DNA of 64,000 nt from Sinomicrobium oceani (GTDB taxonomy: Bacteria; Bacteroidota; Bacteroidia; Flavobacteriales; Flavobacteriaceae), in assembly GCF_900119185.1 (NCBI RefSeq), contig NZ_FPJE01000014.1:1-64000 (forward strand). The letters run 5' to 3'. The notes beneath the pieces were generated by a model that ran no database searches, had not been told where the DNA came from, and saw nothing but the letters and a program-made list of their open reading frames with translations. This document shows, piece after piece, positions 18,934 to 28,343 of this stretch. The stretch's first letter is position 1. Every line of letters starts with the position of its first letter. A program made the translations under genes and the position numbers.

Positions 18934-20565
18934 ATGAAAATTCTAAATAAAAAACTCTTCATTGTAGGGCTGGGGCTCGCTACGGCATCGTTGAGTATTT
19001 CCTGTTCTGATTTTCTGGATGAGACCAACAGGGAAAGTCTTTCTATAGACGCAGCCAGGAAAAATGCGGAAACATTCGATCAGCTTCTCGCATATGTATA
19101 TGAGGTATCGAGAAATAATACTACCAGATACGCATCGGACATGCTTTATGTCCTTGAAGACCTGGGGACGGATATCATAACCCGTGCCAGCCCGGTCACA
19201 GGTACGGATGCCTTAAATGATTATGTCGATCTCAATGCGTCTAACTATGCATTACAGGTATATTGGGGAAACCAGTACGCTAATATATCGGCCGTTAATA
19301 CATTGTTGGACAATGCTGAATCCATAGCAGGAGTAGATGAAAATACGTTGAATACCGGCGTGGCAGAGGCTAAGTTTTTCAGAGCATGGGCTTATTTTAA
19401 CCTGGTGGAAAACTTCGGGGATATTCCTTTGGTGCTTACGCAGGCAACAGAAGCCAAAACAGATTATGCCCGTGCTCCCCAGGAAGAAGTTTATGTACAA
19501 ATCGTTGCCGATCTGGAAGACGCTCTCGCCGGTGTAGACGATCAGCCTTCCGAATACGGAAGAGTGTCCAAAGACGCTGTGAGGCATTTATTGTCTAAAG
19601 TGTTGCTGACAAGAGGATATAAAACTTTTGCAGTGTCGGGAGATTTCGAAAGAGCCGCAGATCTGGCGGAGACCGTGCTCGCAAACCATCCGTTGGTCTC
19701 CTCTTTCGAATCCCTGGTAGACATCGATAACCAGAGAAACCAGGAAGTCATATTTTCGTATCTGTTTGGCAGCGAAACGTCCAGTATAGGATGGGGAAAT
19801 ACCAAACACATGCTCTATAAATTCGAGTATTTCAACTACCCCGGCCTGGCCAGGGGAACCCTCTATCAGAATGGGATAGGTCGTATGCCTACACCTTTCT
19901 TCTTTGATATGTTCGAAGACGATGACGAAAGGGATGATGCTACCTTACGGTATGTGTTGTATGCAGATCAGGCGAGTTCGGACGGACAGATACAGATAGG
20001 CGATACTGCGATGTACTTTCCGAAAACCGCATGGAGTCAGAGCGATATAGATACCAAGCCCTATGTGGTTATTAACCCAGAAAAGTATCTGATAAACGAC
20101 GGCGTTACCAATACGCATTATCCTATGTTTAAAAAATTCGATAATCCGGGTGCTCCCTTTGTATATGCAGATCAACCCGCTTTGGGAACAAGAGATATGG
20201 TGATGATGCGTGGAGGAGAAGCCTGTCTCATCGCTGCGGAAGCTTACCTTGGGATGGGTAACAATGACCAGGCAGCAACTTTACTGACAACATTGCGCGG
20301 ACGTGCGGGCATACAAACACCCGTTGCGGCGTCTGATGTGAATATCGATTTTATTCTCGACGAAAGAGCGAGAGAATTGATCGGGGAAGTAAACCGATGG
20401 ATGGATTTGAAACGTACCGGGAAACTGGTAGAGCGTACTCTGGCTCACAATCCTCATGCGGCTCTCAACCAGGCATTGAGTTCCAAACATTTGTTGAGAC
20501 CCATACCGCAGTACGAAGTAGATGCTTCCGGGGGAAGCATTGAGCAGAATGAAGATTATAAATAG
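18934..20565 (+). CDS. SusD/RagB-like glycan-binding lipoprotein (PUL 1)
   Basis: The 543-residue protein has a lipoprotein signal (SLSISCSDFLDE) and the SusD tetratricopeptide-like helical core, with the AKFFRAWAYFNLVENFGDIPL motif region and the C-terminal LDERARELIGE / RWMDLKRTGKL pattern. It caps the SusC transporter at the cell surface and captures the glycan. Its partner is the preceding susC. Confidence 0.95.
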   Translation: MKILNKKLFIVGLGLATASLSISCSDFLDETNRESLSIDAARKNAETFDQLLAYVYEVSRNNTTRYASDMLYVLEDLGTDIITRASPVTGTDALNDYVDLNASNYALQVYWGNQYANISAVNTLLDNAESIAGVDENTLNTGVAEAKFFRAWAYFNLVENFGDIPLVLTQATEAKTDYARAPQEEVYVQIVADLEDALAGVDDQPSEYGRVSKDAVRHLLSKVLLTRGYKTFAVSGDFERAADLAETVLANHPLVSSFESLVDIDNQRNQEVIFSYLFGSETSSIGWGNTKHMLYKFEYFNYPGLARGTLYQNGIGRMPTPFFFDMFEDDDERDDATLRYVLYADQASSDGQIQIGDTAMYFPKTAWSQSDIDTKPYVVINPEKYLINDGVTNTHYPMFKKFDNPGAPFVYADQPALGTRDMVMMRGGEACLIAAEAYLGMGNNDQAATLLTTLRGRAGIQTPVAASDVNIDFILDERARELIGEVNRWMDLKRTGKLVERTLAHNPHAALNQALSSKHLLRPIPQYEVDASGGSIEQNEDYK

Positions 20566-20593
20566 AAAGGATAAAATGAAATAAAGGATAATG

Positions 20594-20674
20594 TTCGTCA
20601 ATTCGTGTCGCCGTCCGATCCACTATAATGCAGAAATTGCGTTTCCCTATACGGAGGTATACACGATTGACGAA
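20594..20674. repeat. Long inverted repeat between convergent susD and GntR genes
   Basis: TTCGTCAATTCGTGT (20594-20608) is complementary to ACACGATTGACGAA (20661-20674) apart from a one-base bulge. Inner CCGT (20611-20614) also matches ACGG (20651-20654). No clear T-run flanks it on either strand. It may be a two-way terminator or a structured RNA 3' end. No open reading frame is supported here. Confidence 0.45.
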
Positions 20675-20741
20675 TACCCTTTATGTTTTGATCAGCTAAA
20701 AAAAAGAACGAACACACCTGTTGAGAATTAAAAAGATCATA

Positions 20742-21461
20742 TCAGGATTTTTGCCGGATGAGTTTCTGATAATGCGGAGTGAGATGTTCACGCATGTTTT
20801 CCCTGAAGTCGCGGGGCGTTCCGTTTTTGATCGTATCTACGAGGTCCTGATGCGAGATACTGCCTTTTTTCGGCTTGAGTTCCAGCCGGGCTTCCTGTTC
20901 CATCATATAGTGAAAAACCGGGAGCAACATAGACTGGAAACGTTGCAGGGTATTATTGCGGGACATACGGTAGAGGTGAGAATGAAACTCGATCTCGTAG
21001 GCCAGCCTTACCTTGATATCGTCCGTACATTCCGGGTCCTGGGATTCCCTGGTTACAATGTCCTGTAAAATATCAATGTCTTTACTCTTTTTTCTTATGA
21101 ACAAAATATCACTCATACCCACTTCCAGAACAAGACGCAATTCAAAAATATTCTGCATGGTTCCCTCCCCGAGAAAGTCCGGATCCAGCACACGTTCCAC
21201 ACCACTGAGAAGATCGGGTTCTGAGATCACCATACCTTTTCGTTTCTTGGATTCGATAATCCCCAGCATGCGCAGGCGGCTCAGTGCCTCCCGGGCTACA
21301 TTACGGCTTACACCGAGATTTTGTGCAAGTTCTATTTCTTTAGGGAGCGCGTCTCCCGTCTTGAACTTATTTGCTTTTAAATACTGCATAATGTGGTCTT
21401 CGACCTGCTCCACCAAAGGCACGTTCTTAATGGGCTTTATGCTTTTACTATCTTTTTCCAT
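20742..21461 (-). CDS. FadR-subfamily GntR transcriptional regulator (FCD domain)
   Basis: The 239-residue protein has a GntR winged helix at residues 15-80 (LPKEIELAQNLGVSRNVAREALSRLRMLGIIES) and an FCD ligand domain at about 100-225, with likely metal or ligand residues in EIEFHSHLYRMSRNN and near MREHL. FCD regulators often sense organic acids such as uronates, gluconate or lactate. It is read opposite to PUL 1 and sits between susD and GH28. Two copies of a GTA-N-TAC palindrome stand before susC and GH28, and it probably represses both. This differs from the usual PUL control by HTCS, SusR or ECF sigma/anti-sigma pairs. Confidence 0.9.
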   Translation of the reverse strand: MEKDSKSIKPIKNVPLVEQVEDHIMQYLKANKFKTGDALPKEIELAQNLGVSRNVAREALSRLRMLGIIESKKRKGMVISEPDLLSGVERVLDPDFLGEGTMQNIFELRLVLEVGMSDILFIRKKSKDIDILQDIVTRESQDPECTDDIKVRLAYEIEFHSHLYRMSRNNTLQRFQSMLLPVFHYMMEQEARLELKPKKGSISHQDLVDTIKNGTPRDFRENMREHLTPHYQKLIRQKS

Positions 21462-21546
21462 AACATGTTAAGTTTTACCCCGCTTAAATAGAATATCAAA
21501 TTATATAAACAATTAATCAGTAATACATATATTGCAAGGTATAAAA

Positions 21547-21561
21547 TATGTAGTACATAAT
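21547..21561. promoter_or_regulatory. Candidate GntR/FadR operator before GH28
   Basis: TATGTAGTACATAAT is identical to the susC operator. Its first 13 bases are a perfect palindrome. It ends 9 bp before the GH28 start codon and lies 85 bp upstream of the divergent regulator gene, so binding would block the GH28 operon and perhaps autoregulate. Confidence 0.68.
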
Positions 21562-21570
21562 AAGCGCAAA

Positions 21571-22983
21571 ATGAATATTTATAATATCACGGATTTTGGT
21601 GCTATTGGTGACGCAAAAACCGATAATGCTATGTACATTCAAAATGCTATAGACACCTGTAGCCAGTCCGGGGGAGGGATGGTTGTGATCCCTGCAGGGA
21701 ATACCTTCATCACAGGCCCTTTCGATTTAAAATCAAATATAAAGTTTTACATAGAAAAAGGGGCGGTTTTAAAAGCGGTACCCGACGAATCCCGTTACAC
21801 CAAAAGTGCATTTCGCGAAAACAAAGGGGAAGGTACTATTTGGATCGGGGGAGAAGGCCTGGAGAACATCACTATTTCCGGAGGAGGAACCATTGATGGA
21901 AACGGTATTTTCTTTATGGGGGAGGAGCTCAGCGATTCGTTCGAACTCAAACCTTTTGACCGGGTAGATCCCCGCCCTCATATCCTTACCCTGGTAGGTT
22001 GCCGCAACATCAAGATTACGGAAATCACGGTTATGAATGCCGCCTACTGGGCACTCCATTTTGCCGGGTGCTATGATGTGTCTATCCAGAATATATCAGT
22101 CTTTAATCATTTAAAGATCAGGAACAGCGATGGTATCGATATCGATCATTGCCAGAATGTTCGTATTTCGGATTGCCATATAGAGTCCGGAGATGACTGC
22201 ATTTGCATCAAAAATCGCAGGGAATACGACGATATGGGGCCTTGCCAGGATATTGTAGTCAGTAATTGCACCCTGATCAGTACATCCTGCGCCATCAAAA
22301 TAGGGTCGGAAAATATGGATGATATCAAAAGGATCATTTTTAACAATTGTGTCATCAAAGGAAGCTGTCGCGGGATAGGGATACAGAATAGGGACGAAGG
22401 AACCGTGTCGGATATCCTGTTCTCCAATATTATCATAGAATGCAGATTGTATTCCGAAGTATGGTGGGGGATGGCCGAACCTGTTTATATAACAGCTTAT
22501 CCGAGAGCCGTACACAATCATAAAGATGCCGGGTGGAGACTCAAGGCGGGCTCCGATACCGCAGAGATAGGAAAAGTAAGTAATATCACATTCACCAATA
22601 TCCGTTGCAAAAGTGAGAACGGTATTTTTATAGGAGCTTCTTCCGATGATCTTATCGATGACGTACAGTTTAATAACGTCGCTGTGGAGATCGATAAAAC
22701 CACCGAACATCCGGGAGGATATTACGATTGTCGCCCCTGTGAAGGAGAAGGATTTATCGGAGGTGAAACTGCGGGTTTCTATATGGTAAATGCACGAAAT
22801 ATTACGCTGCATAATACTTCGGTTTCTTGGGGAAATAACCTTCCGGAATATTACGGAAGCGCTGTTTATGCCGAAAATATAAAGGAGCTTTCGACAGAAA
22901 ACTTTAAAGGGAAAGCCGCATTTGCTCACAAGGAAGATTTTGTGAAAAAAGGAGATACTATCTGGCAACTAACAGAAAAATAA
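21571..22983 (+). CDS. GH28-family glycoside hydrolase without signal peptide
   Basis: From the ATG at 21571 the protein is 470 residues and opens directly with the parallel beta-helix motif NIYNITDFGAIGDAKTDN. An in-frame ATG at 21532 would run through the operator, and neither start gives a signal peptide. GH28 catalytic aspartates appear as D187 (NSDGID) and D208-D209 (SGDDCICIK). The usual GHG and RIK motifs are replaced by IGSE and QNRD. GH28 enzymes invert alpha-uronoside or related bonds in pectin. A cytoplasmic location suggests action on an imported small uronoside. It is the first gene of a six-gene run; the stop is 6 bp before the symporter gene. Confidence 0.85.
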   Translation: MNIYNITDFGAIGDAKTDNAMYIQNAIDTCSQSGGGMVVIPAGNTFITGPFDLKSNIKFYIEKGAVLKAVPDESRYTKSAFRENKGEGTIWIGGEGLENITISGGGTIDGNGIFFMGEELSDSFELKPFDRVDPRPHILTLVGCRNIKITEITVMNAAYWALHFAGCYDVSIQNISVFNHLKIRNSDGIDIDHCQNVRISDCHIESGDDCICIKNRREYDDMGPCQDIVVSNCTLISTSCAIKIGSENMDDIKRIIFNNCVIKGSCRGIGIQNRDEGTVSDILFSNIIIECRLYSEVWWGMAEPVYITAYPRAVHNHKDAGWRLKAGSDTAEIGKVSNITFTNIRCKSENGIFIGASSDDLIDDVQFNNVAVEIDKTTEHPGGYYDCRPCEGEGFIGGETAGFYMVNARNITLHNTSVSWGNNLPEYYGSAVYAENIKELSTENFKGKAAFAHKEDFVKKGDTIWQLTEK

Positions 22984-22989
22984 AAGATT

Positions 22990-25149
22990 ATGATTTTTGG
23001 CCTGTCACATGTAGACATCATTGTTCTGATTATTTATTTTGCTATCATACTGTATATAGGTGTTCGTTCCAGTTTTGCAATCAAGAAAGAAGAAGATTAT
23101 TTTCTGGGTGGCAGAAAATTCGGGAAATTGTTTTCCACTTTTGCCAGTTTCGGGCAGGCGACTTCCGCCGATGGCCCTGCTGGAGTGGCTACCACTACCT
23201 TCAAGAACGGGGCCAGTGGAATATGGAGTTCGCTCCTGATGCTGTTTGCCACACCCTTGTTCTGGATTACCGCTCCGTGGCTTCGCAGGTTGAGGGTAAC
23301 TACCATGGGAGATTTCTACAACGACCGGTACGACTCCAGGAAACTGGCAGCGACCTATGCCCTGGTGGGAAGTATAGGTATGATGGGACTACTTTCCGTA
23401 GGCTACAAGGCAGTGACTACCACGGCAATGGCTATGACTGTCAAAACCGATACGGAACTCACGGCAGATGAAAAGATGCAGAAAGCTAAATCGGAAAGGT
23501 TGTTTATGCTGTCCAGTGAAAATTTCAATTACCTTTCCGCTGCCGAAAAAGAAGAACTGAAGACTTTGAGAAAAGAAGAGCCGCGTGCCCTTTTCAGTTA
23601 TTTTTCCGAGAACATGCTGGTCTGGAGTATCTGTTTTGTCGTATTGATTTATACGGTGCTCGGCGGACTCGAAGCTGCTTTTTATACCGATCTGCTCCAG
23701 GGTATTTTTATTATTCTCTTATCTTTTATTCTTATTCCCTTTGCCTGGGAAGCGATCAATGATCTTTACGGCGGATCGGGAATGATGCAGGCGCTCGGGC
23801 ATCTGCACGAAAGGTTACCGGAAAATTACTTTGAAATTTTCGGTTCGCCTGCTACTATAGATTTTACCTGGTATTATATTATTGCCGCAGCTGTGGTTTC
23901 AGGGATGACCGTAGTAGTACAACCGAATCAATTGGTTACCGCAGGGGCGGCGAGAAACGAAGATGCCGCAAGAACCGGGTTTGTGACCGGGACCTTTATG
24001 AAAAGGATTATTACCATCTTATGGGGAATGGTAGGACTCTGTGCCATTCTGCTGTACGGAGGAAAGATTGTCAACTCCGACCTCGTCTGGGGACATGCTA
24101 CGCGAGACTTGCTTGCCCCATTGAATATGGGACTGGTAGGACTCATGCTTGCGAGCCTGATGGCTGCATTAATGTCTACCGCAGATTGCCTGATGATTAC
24201 TGTATCCGGGCTTATCGTGAACAATCTGTACAAACCTTTTGTCTCCAAAAAAAGTGCAAAACACTATATATGGGCAGCAAGGATTTCGGGAGCCGCCTTT
24301 CTCATCGGAGCGGCGATTATCACCACCCAGTTCGACAATATTCTACAGATATTAAAATTTATATGGGAATTCTTCGTCATCTTCGTGGCCGCGTTCTGGC
24401 TTGGTCTCAAATGGCGTCGCGCCAACAGAAAAGCAGCTTGGGCTTCGGTATCCCTGACTTTTCTTAGTTTTTACCTGGTTCCTATGCTCATCCCGGCCTT
24501 CTTTCCGGGTATAAGGACTAATGAAGACCTGCTGAAAATGACGCAATCTAAAATAGTGACCCGCGATTACGAAGCTAAAATTCTCGATATAGAATCCCGG
24601 GATCATGAAATAGCGCAATGGGAGAATCTGCCTGTGGTAGAACAACAAAAAATTTCACGTCCCGAATCGCTACACAAGGGAGAAACGACCGCGGTATCCT
24701 ACGCGATGCCTCAAAAATCGATCTTCTGGTCCAAAGGCGTAAAAACCGGTAAGGATGAAAAGATGTATGGCAGCGGTTATATTTTCCTGGAATTGTATGT
24801 ACTGGATAAGCTGGGATGGGACCTTTCTCATAATCCCTATGCACTCAACGAAACGATAAGGCTCTCCATCCGTTTATTGTTCCCTTTCCTGGTCCTGATC
24901 CTGGTAGCGCTGTTTACCAAACCGGACAGTCCGGAAGTACTGAACAGGTTTTACAGCAAAATGCGGACGAGAGCGAATGACAATGAGAGTCTGCTCAACA
25001 AACCGACAACCGAAACATTACTGTTTCCCGGTTCGGCCTGGGAATTCTATAAGTGGAATAAAAAGGACAGTACCGGTTTTTTGCTGTCGTGTCTCATGGT
25101 TCTGCTGATCATAGGGTTGCTTTACCTCATGGTCGTACTCGGGAAATAA
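22990..25149 (+). CDS. Sodium:solute symporter family (SSS/SLC5) transporter
   Basis: The 719-residue membrane protein has the SLC5 core: [10 protein letters not shown] after TM1, then [18 protein letters not shown], ending with hydrophobic spans near the C terminus. It is longer than the usual 500-600 residues because of two charged insertions, about 151-207 and 510-600. SLC5 relatives carry sugars, inositol, uronates or sialic acid with Na+. The next gene makes myo-inositol oxygenase and the previous one an intracellular GH28, so it probably imports inositol or an inositol-linked uronoside. Confidence 0.88.
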   Translation: MIFGLSHVDIIVLIIYFAIILYIGVRSSFAIKKEEDYFLGGRKFGKLFSTFASFGQATSADGPAGVATTTFKNGASGIWSSLLMLFATPLFWITAPWLRRLRVTTMGDFYNDRYDSRKLAATYALVGSIGMMGLLSVGYKAVTTTAMAMTVKTDTELTADEKMQKAKSERLFMLSSENFNYLSAAEKEELKTLRKEEPRALFSYFSENMLVWSICFVVLIYTVLGGLEAAFYTDLLQGIFIILLSFILIPFAWEAINDLYGGSGMMQALGHLHERLPENYFEIFGSPATIDFTWYYIIAAAVVSGMTVVVQPNQLVTAGAARNEDAARTGFVTGTFMKRIITILWGMVGLCAILLYGGKIVNSDLVWGHATRDLLAPLNMGLVGLMLASLMAALMSTADCLMITVSGLIVNNLYKPFVSKKSAKHYIWAARISGAAFLIGAAIITTQFDNILQILKFIWEFFVIFVAAFWLGLKWRRANRKAAWASVSLTFLSFYLVPMLIPAFFPGIRTNEDLLKMTQSKIVTRDYEAKILDIESRDHEIAQWENLPVVEQQKISRPESLHKGETTAVSYAMPQKSIFWSKGVKTGKDEKMYGSGYIFLELYVLDKLGWDLSHNPYALNETIRLSIRLLFPFLVLILVALFTKPDSPEVLNRFYSKMRTRANDNESLLNKPTTETLLFPGSAWEFYKWNKKDSTGFLLSCLMVLLIIGLLYLMVVLGK

Positions 25150-25163
25150 CTAACATATTAAAC

Positions 25164-26036
25164 ATGGTAATGATGAAAAACACAAACAAAGAAAACGAAC
25201 CCCTGAAGAGTCTGGAAGAATGGGAAGACGATGTGGTACGCCGTTATCCGGAGAAAGCACATAAAAATAAAGAAGAATACCGGAATTATGATGCCCCTGC
25301 CCGGGATACCGTAAAAGAATTTTACCGGATCAATCATAGCAACCAGACTTATGATTTTGTGCTGGATAAAGAAAAAGATTTTCTTCGGTTTAACCGCAAG
25401 GAGATGACCCTTTGGGACGCCGTAGAGTTTCTGAATACCCTGGTAGACGATTCCGATCCGGATATCGATCTCGATCAGACCCAGCATTTGTTGCAAACAT
25501 CAGAAGCCATCCGTGCCGACGGTCATCCCGACTGGTTTGTGCTCACCGGATTTCTGCATGATCTCGGAAAAGTGCTTTGCCTTTTCGGGGAGCCCCAGTG
25601 GGCCGTGGTAGGAGATACCTTCCCGGTAGGGTGCAAACACTCCGATAAAATTGTATATCCGGAATTCTTTGCAAAGAATCCCGATGTTTACGATGAACGT
25701 TACAACACGAAATACGGCGTTTACGAACCGAACTGCGGTCTGGATAACGTACATATGTCCTGGGGGCACGATGAATACCTCTATCATATCATGAAAGATT
25801 ACCTTCCCGAACCCGCATTGTATATGATACGGTATCATTCGTTCTATGCTCAGCACAGGGAGAAAGCATACGATCACCTTATGAACGATCACGACAGGGA
25901 GATGTTCAAATGGGTAGACAAGTTCAATCCTTACGATCTGTACTCCAAGGCTCCCGTGCCACCCGATGTTAAAAAGTTGCGACCGTATTACGAAGATCTG
26001 GCAGCCAAATTCCTGCCCGATACCCTCAGGTTCTGA
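25164..26036 (+). CDS. Myo-inositol oxygenase (MIOX family)
   Basis: The 290-residue protein matches the animal/plant MIOX family in length and layout. All six di-iron ligands of mouse MIOX (H98, H123, D124, H194, H220, D253) have counterparts: H108, H132, D133, H202, H225 and D258, in [33 protein letters not shown] and FNPYDLY. The enzyme splits myo-inositol with O2 to D-glucuronate in the cytoplasm. An upstream in-frame ATG (25089) overlaps the symporter gene; ATGs at 25164, 25170 and 25173 are all possible, and the first after the symporter stop is used. Bacterial MIOX is uncommon, and its place in a PUL is telling. Confidence 0.93.
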   Translation: MVMMKNTNKENEPLKSLEEWEDDVVRRYPEKAHKNKEEYRNYDAPARDTVKEFYRINHSNQTYDFVLDKEKDFLRFNRKEMTLWDAVEFLNTLVDDSDPDIDLDQTQHLLQTSEAIRADGHPDWFVLTGFLHDLGKVLCLFGEPQWAVVGDTFPVGCKHSDKIVYPEFFAKNPDVYDERYNTKYGVYEPNCGLDNVHMSWGHDEYLYHIMKDYLPEPALYMIRYHSFYAQHREKAYDHLMNDHDREMFKWVDKFNPYDLYSKAPVPPDVKKLRPYYEDLAAKFLPDTLRF

Positions 26037-26081
26037 TAGTGAACGTATAAAATTAAATATATTAAATTCCGGATATTCAAG

Positions 26082-28328
26082 ATGAAATATCAGTATATGA
26101 AATTGTATTACCTGTTGTGCATTGGGGGTATGCTATCCTTTGGGCTGTGGAGTTGTAAGGACCATGCAACAACCGAAAATGAAGAAGGACCTTATAAGGC
26201 CCTGATCGAAAGGGTTATCCCCGGCCATGCGGAACACTTTAAAACAGAACCACTCAAAGATGCCGGGGCACATGTTTTTGAGATCGAATCGGTATCCGGT
26301 AAAATTGTACTTCGCGGGAATAACGGTGTTGCGATAGCATCCGCTCTGTATTATTATCTCAGGGAATACACCGACAGCCAGATTACCTGGAACGGTACCC
26401 GGCTCGAATTGCCAGATACTCTGCCCGGAACGGGAAAGGTAATACGCAAAAATTCTCCTTACGATTACCGCTACTATCTCAACTACTGTACCTTCAACTA
26501 TACGATGAGCTGGTGGGACTGGGATCGCTGGGAGAAAGAAATAGACTGGATGGTGCTGCACGGCATCAATATGCCTCTGGCTATTACCGGGGAAGAATAT
26601 GTATGGGACGAAGTGTATAAGTCTTACGGCTTTACCGATGAGGACCTACAGGGATTTTTCAGTGGCCCGGCCTATTTTTCCTGGTTCTGGATGGGAAATC
26701 TGGACGGTTGGGGAGGACCGTTGCCGCAAAGCTGGAAAGAAAGTCATCGCGATCTGCAGAAAAAAATACTGGAGCGGGAAAGGGCATTGGGCATGAAACC
26801 CGTACTTCCTGCATTTACCGGTCATGTTCCGGCTTCCTTTAAGAAGTTCTTTCCGGAAGCCAATCTGAAGAAGACCAATTGGGGCAATGGTTTCGAAGAT
26901 ACCTATATCCTCGATGCCGAAGATCCGCTTTTTGAGGAGATCGGGAGAACGTTTCTCGAAAAGCAGGCCGAGATCTATGGAACGGATCATTTATACACGG
27001 CCGATACATTCAATGAGAACGAACCGCCTTCGGACGATCCGGAATACCTTGGCGAACTTAGTGCGCGGATCTTCGAAGGCATGAAAGCTGCTGATCCCGA
27101 AGCCGTATGGGTCATGCAGGGATGGTTGTTCTACAGCCACAGGGATTTCTGGAAAGCCCCGCAGATCAAAGGACTGTTGAGTACCGTTCCGGACGATCGT
27201 ATGATCCTTCTCGATCTCGCTGCCGAGATCGAACCGGTCTGGAAACGTACCGAAGCCTTTTATGGCAAGCAGTGGATATGGAATATGCTACATAACTTCG
27301 GAGGAAATATAAGCCTTTTCGGACGGATAGAAACCGTGGCCGAACAACCCGCCGTGGCATTGAAAGACAGTACCTCCGGTAATCTCAAAGGAATAGGGCT
27401 GACTATGGAAGGGATAGAGCAGAACCCCTTGCTGTACGAACTGATGACCGATCATACCTGGAGAGATACTCCGATCGCACTGGATACCTGGCTGGAAGAA
27501 TACAATGCCGATCGCTACGGAACAAAGGACGAGCGTTTGCTCAGGGCATGGGATATTTTGGTTCGTACCGTATATAACGGAAAGACGATACGGGATGGCG
27601 CCGAGACCATTATTTCCGCCAGACCTACTTTCGAAGGATATCGCCGATGGGCGAGAACCAAACTGAATTACAGGCAGGAAGACCTGCTCCCGGCTTGGGA
27701 TCTTTTCATAGAAGCCGGTTCCGGTTTTAAAAACTCGGACGGTTTCGGATATGACCTCGTGGATATCACCCGGCAGGTATTGGCCAATTATGCCCTGCCT
27801 TTGCAGCAGCAGGTGGCCGAAGCCTATCGTAAAAATGATAAAAAAGCCTTTGAGCAGTATAGCTCAGAGTTTCTCGAGCTCATTTCCGATATGGACGAAC
27901 TTCTGGCGACCCGGAAAGATTTTCTCCTGGGACCCTGGATCGACGATGCCCGGAAATGGGGTAATACACCCGAAGAAAAGGCCGTTTATGAACGTAATGC
28001 CAGAGATCTTATCACCCTGTGGGGAGGGCCCGACAACCCGTTGCACGAGTATTCATGCAGACAGTGGAGCGGCCTGTTCTCCGATTTTTACCTGCCCCGC
28101 TGGAAACAGTTTTTTACCGTTGTAAAAACGCAATGGCAGGATTTTGACCAGCAGGCTTTTGATGAGGACATAAAAACATGGGAGTGGGAATGGGTAAACA
28201 AAAGAGAAGACTACCCGCTGGAACCCCGTGGAGATGCTTACGAAATTGCAGAAGCACTGCATAAAAAATATCGGGACCGTATAGTTCCGATGGCAGACAA
28301 AATGCCATCCATAATCTATAATTACTAA
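26082..28328 (+). CDS. Alpha-N-acetylglucosaminidase, GH89 (NAGLU family), lipoprotein
   Basis: The 748-residue protein has a lipoprotein signal (FGLWSCKDH) and the three GH89 domains. Family motifs are clear: YRYYLNYCTFNYTMSWWDWD, LHGINMPLAITGEEYVW and WMGNLDGWGGPLPQSW. Catalytic glutamates correspond to human NAGLU E316 and E446: E312 in DTFNENEPP and E443 in LTMEGIEQN. It removes terminal alpha-linked GlcNAc, probably in the periplasm or at the surface. The gene for an HGSNAT-like acetyltransferase begins 15 bp behind it, the same enzyme pair that acts in sequence in lysosomal heparan sulfate breakdown. Confidence 0.93.
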   Translation: MKYQYMKLYYLLCIGGMLSFGLWSCKDHATTENEEGPYKALIERVIPGHAEHFKTEPLKDAGAHVFEIESVSGKIVLRGNNGVAIASALYYYLREYTDSQITWNGTRLELPDTLPGTGKVIRKNSPYDYRYYLNYCTFNYTMSWWDWDRWEKEIDWMVLHGINMPLAITGEEYVWDEVYKSYGFTDEDLQGFFSGPAYFSWFWMGNLDGWGGPLPQSWKESHRDLQKKILERERALGMKPVLPAFTGHVPASFKKFFPEANLKKTNWGNGFEDTYILDAEDPLFEEIGRTFLEKQAEIYGTDHLYTADTFNENEPPSDDPEYLGELSARIFEGMKAADPEAVWVMQGWLFYSHRDFWKAPQIKGLLSTVPDDRMILLDLAAEIEPVWKRTEAFYGKQWIWNMLHNFGGNISLFGRIETVAEQPAVALKDSTSGNLKGIGLTMEGIEQNPLLYELMTDHTWRDTPIALDTWLEEYNADRYGTKDERLLRAWDILVRTVYNGKTIRDGAETIISARPTFEGYRRWARTKLNYRQEDLLPAWDLFIEAGSGFKNSDGFGYDLVDITRQVLANYALPLQQQVAEAYRKNDKKAFEQYSSEFLELISDMDELLATRKDFLLGPWIDDARKWGNTPEEKAVYERNARDLITLWGGPDNPLHEYSCRQWSGLFSDFYLPRWKQFFTVVKTQWQDFDQQAFDEDIKTWEWEWVNKREDYPLEPRGDAYEIAEALHKKYRDRIVPMADKMPSIIYNY

Positions 28329-28343
28329 AAAAATAAGAGCGGA

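Noticed and set aside
22111-22968. 285-codon minus-strand open frame inside GH28
   Set aside because: It is antisense to conserved beta-helix repeats, with no family resemblance or upstream signals.
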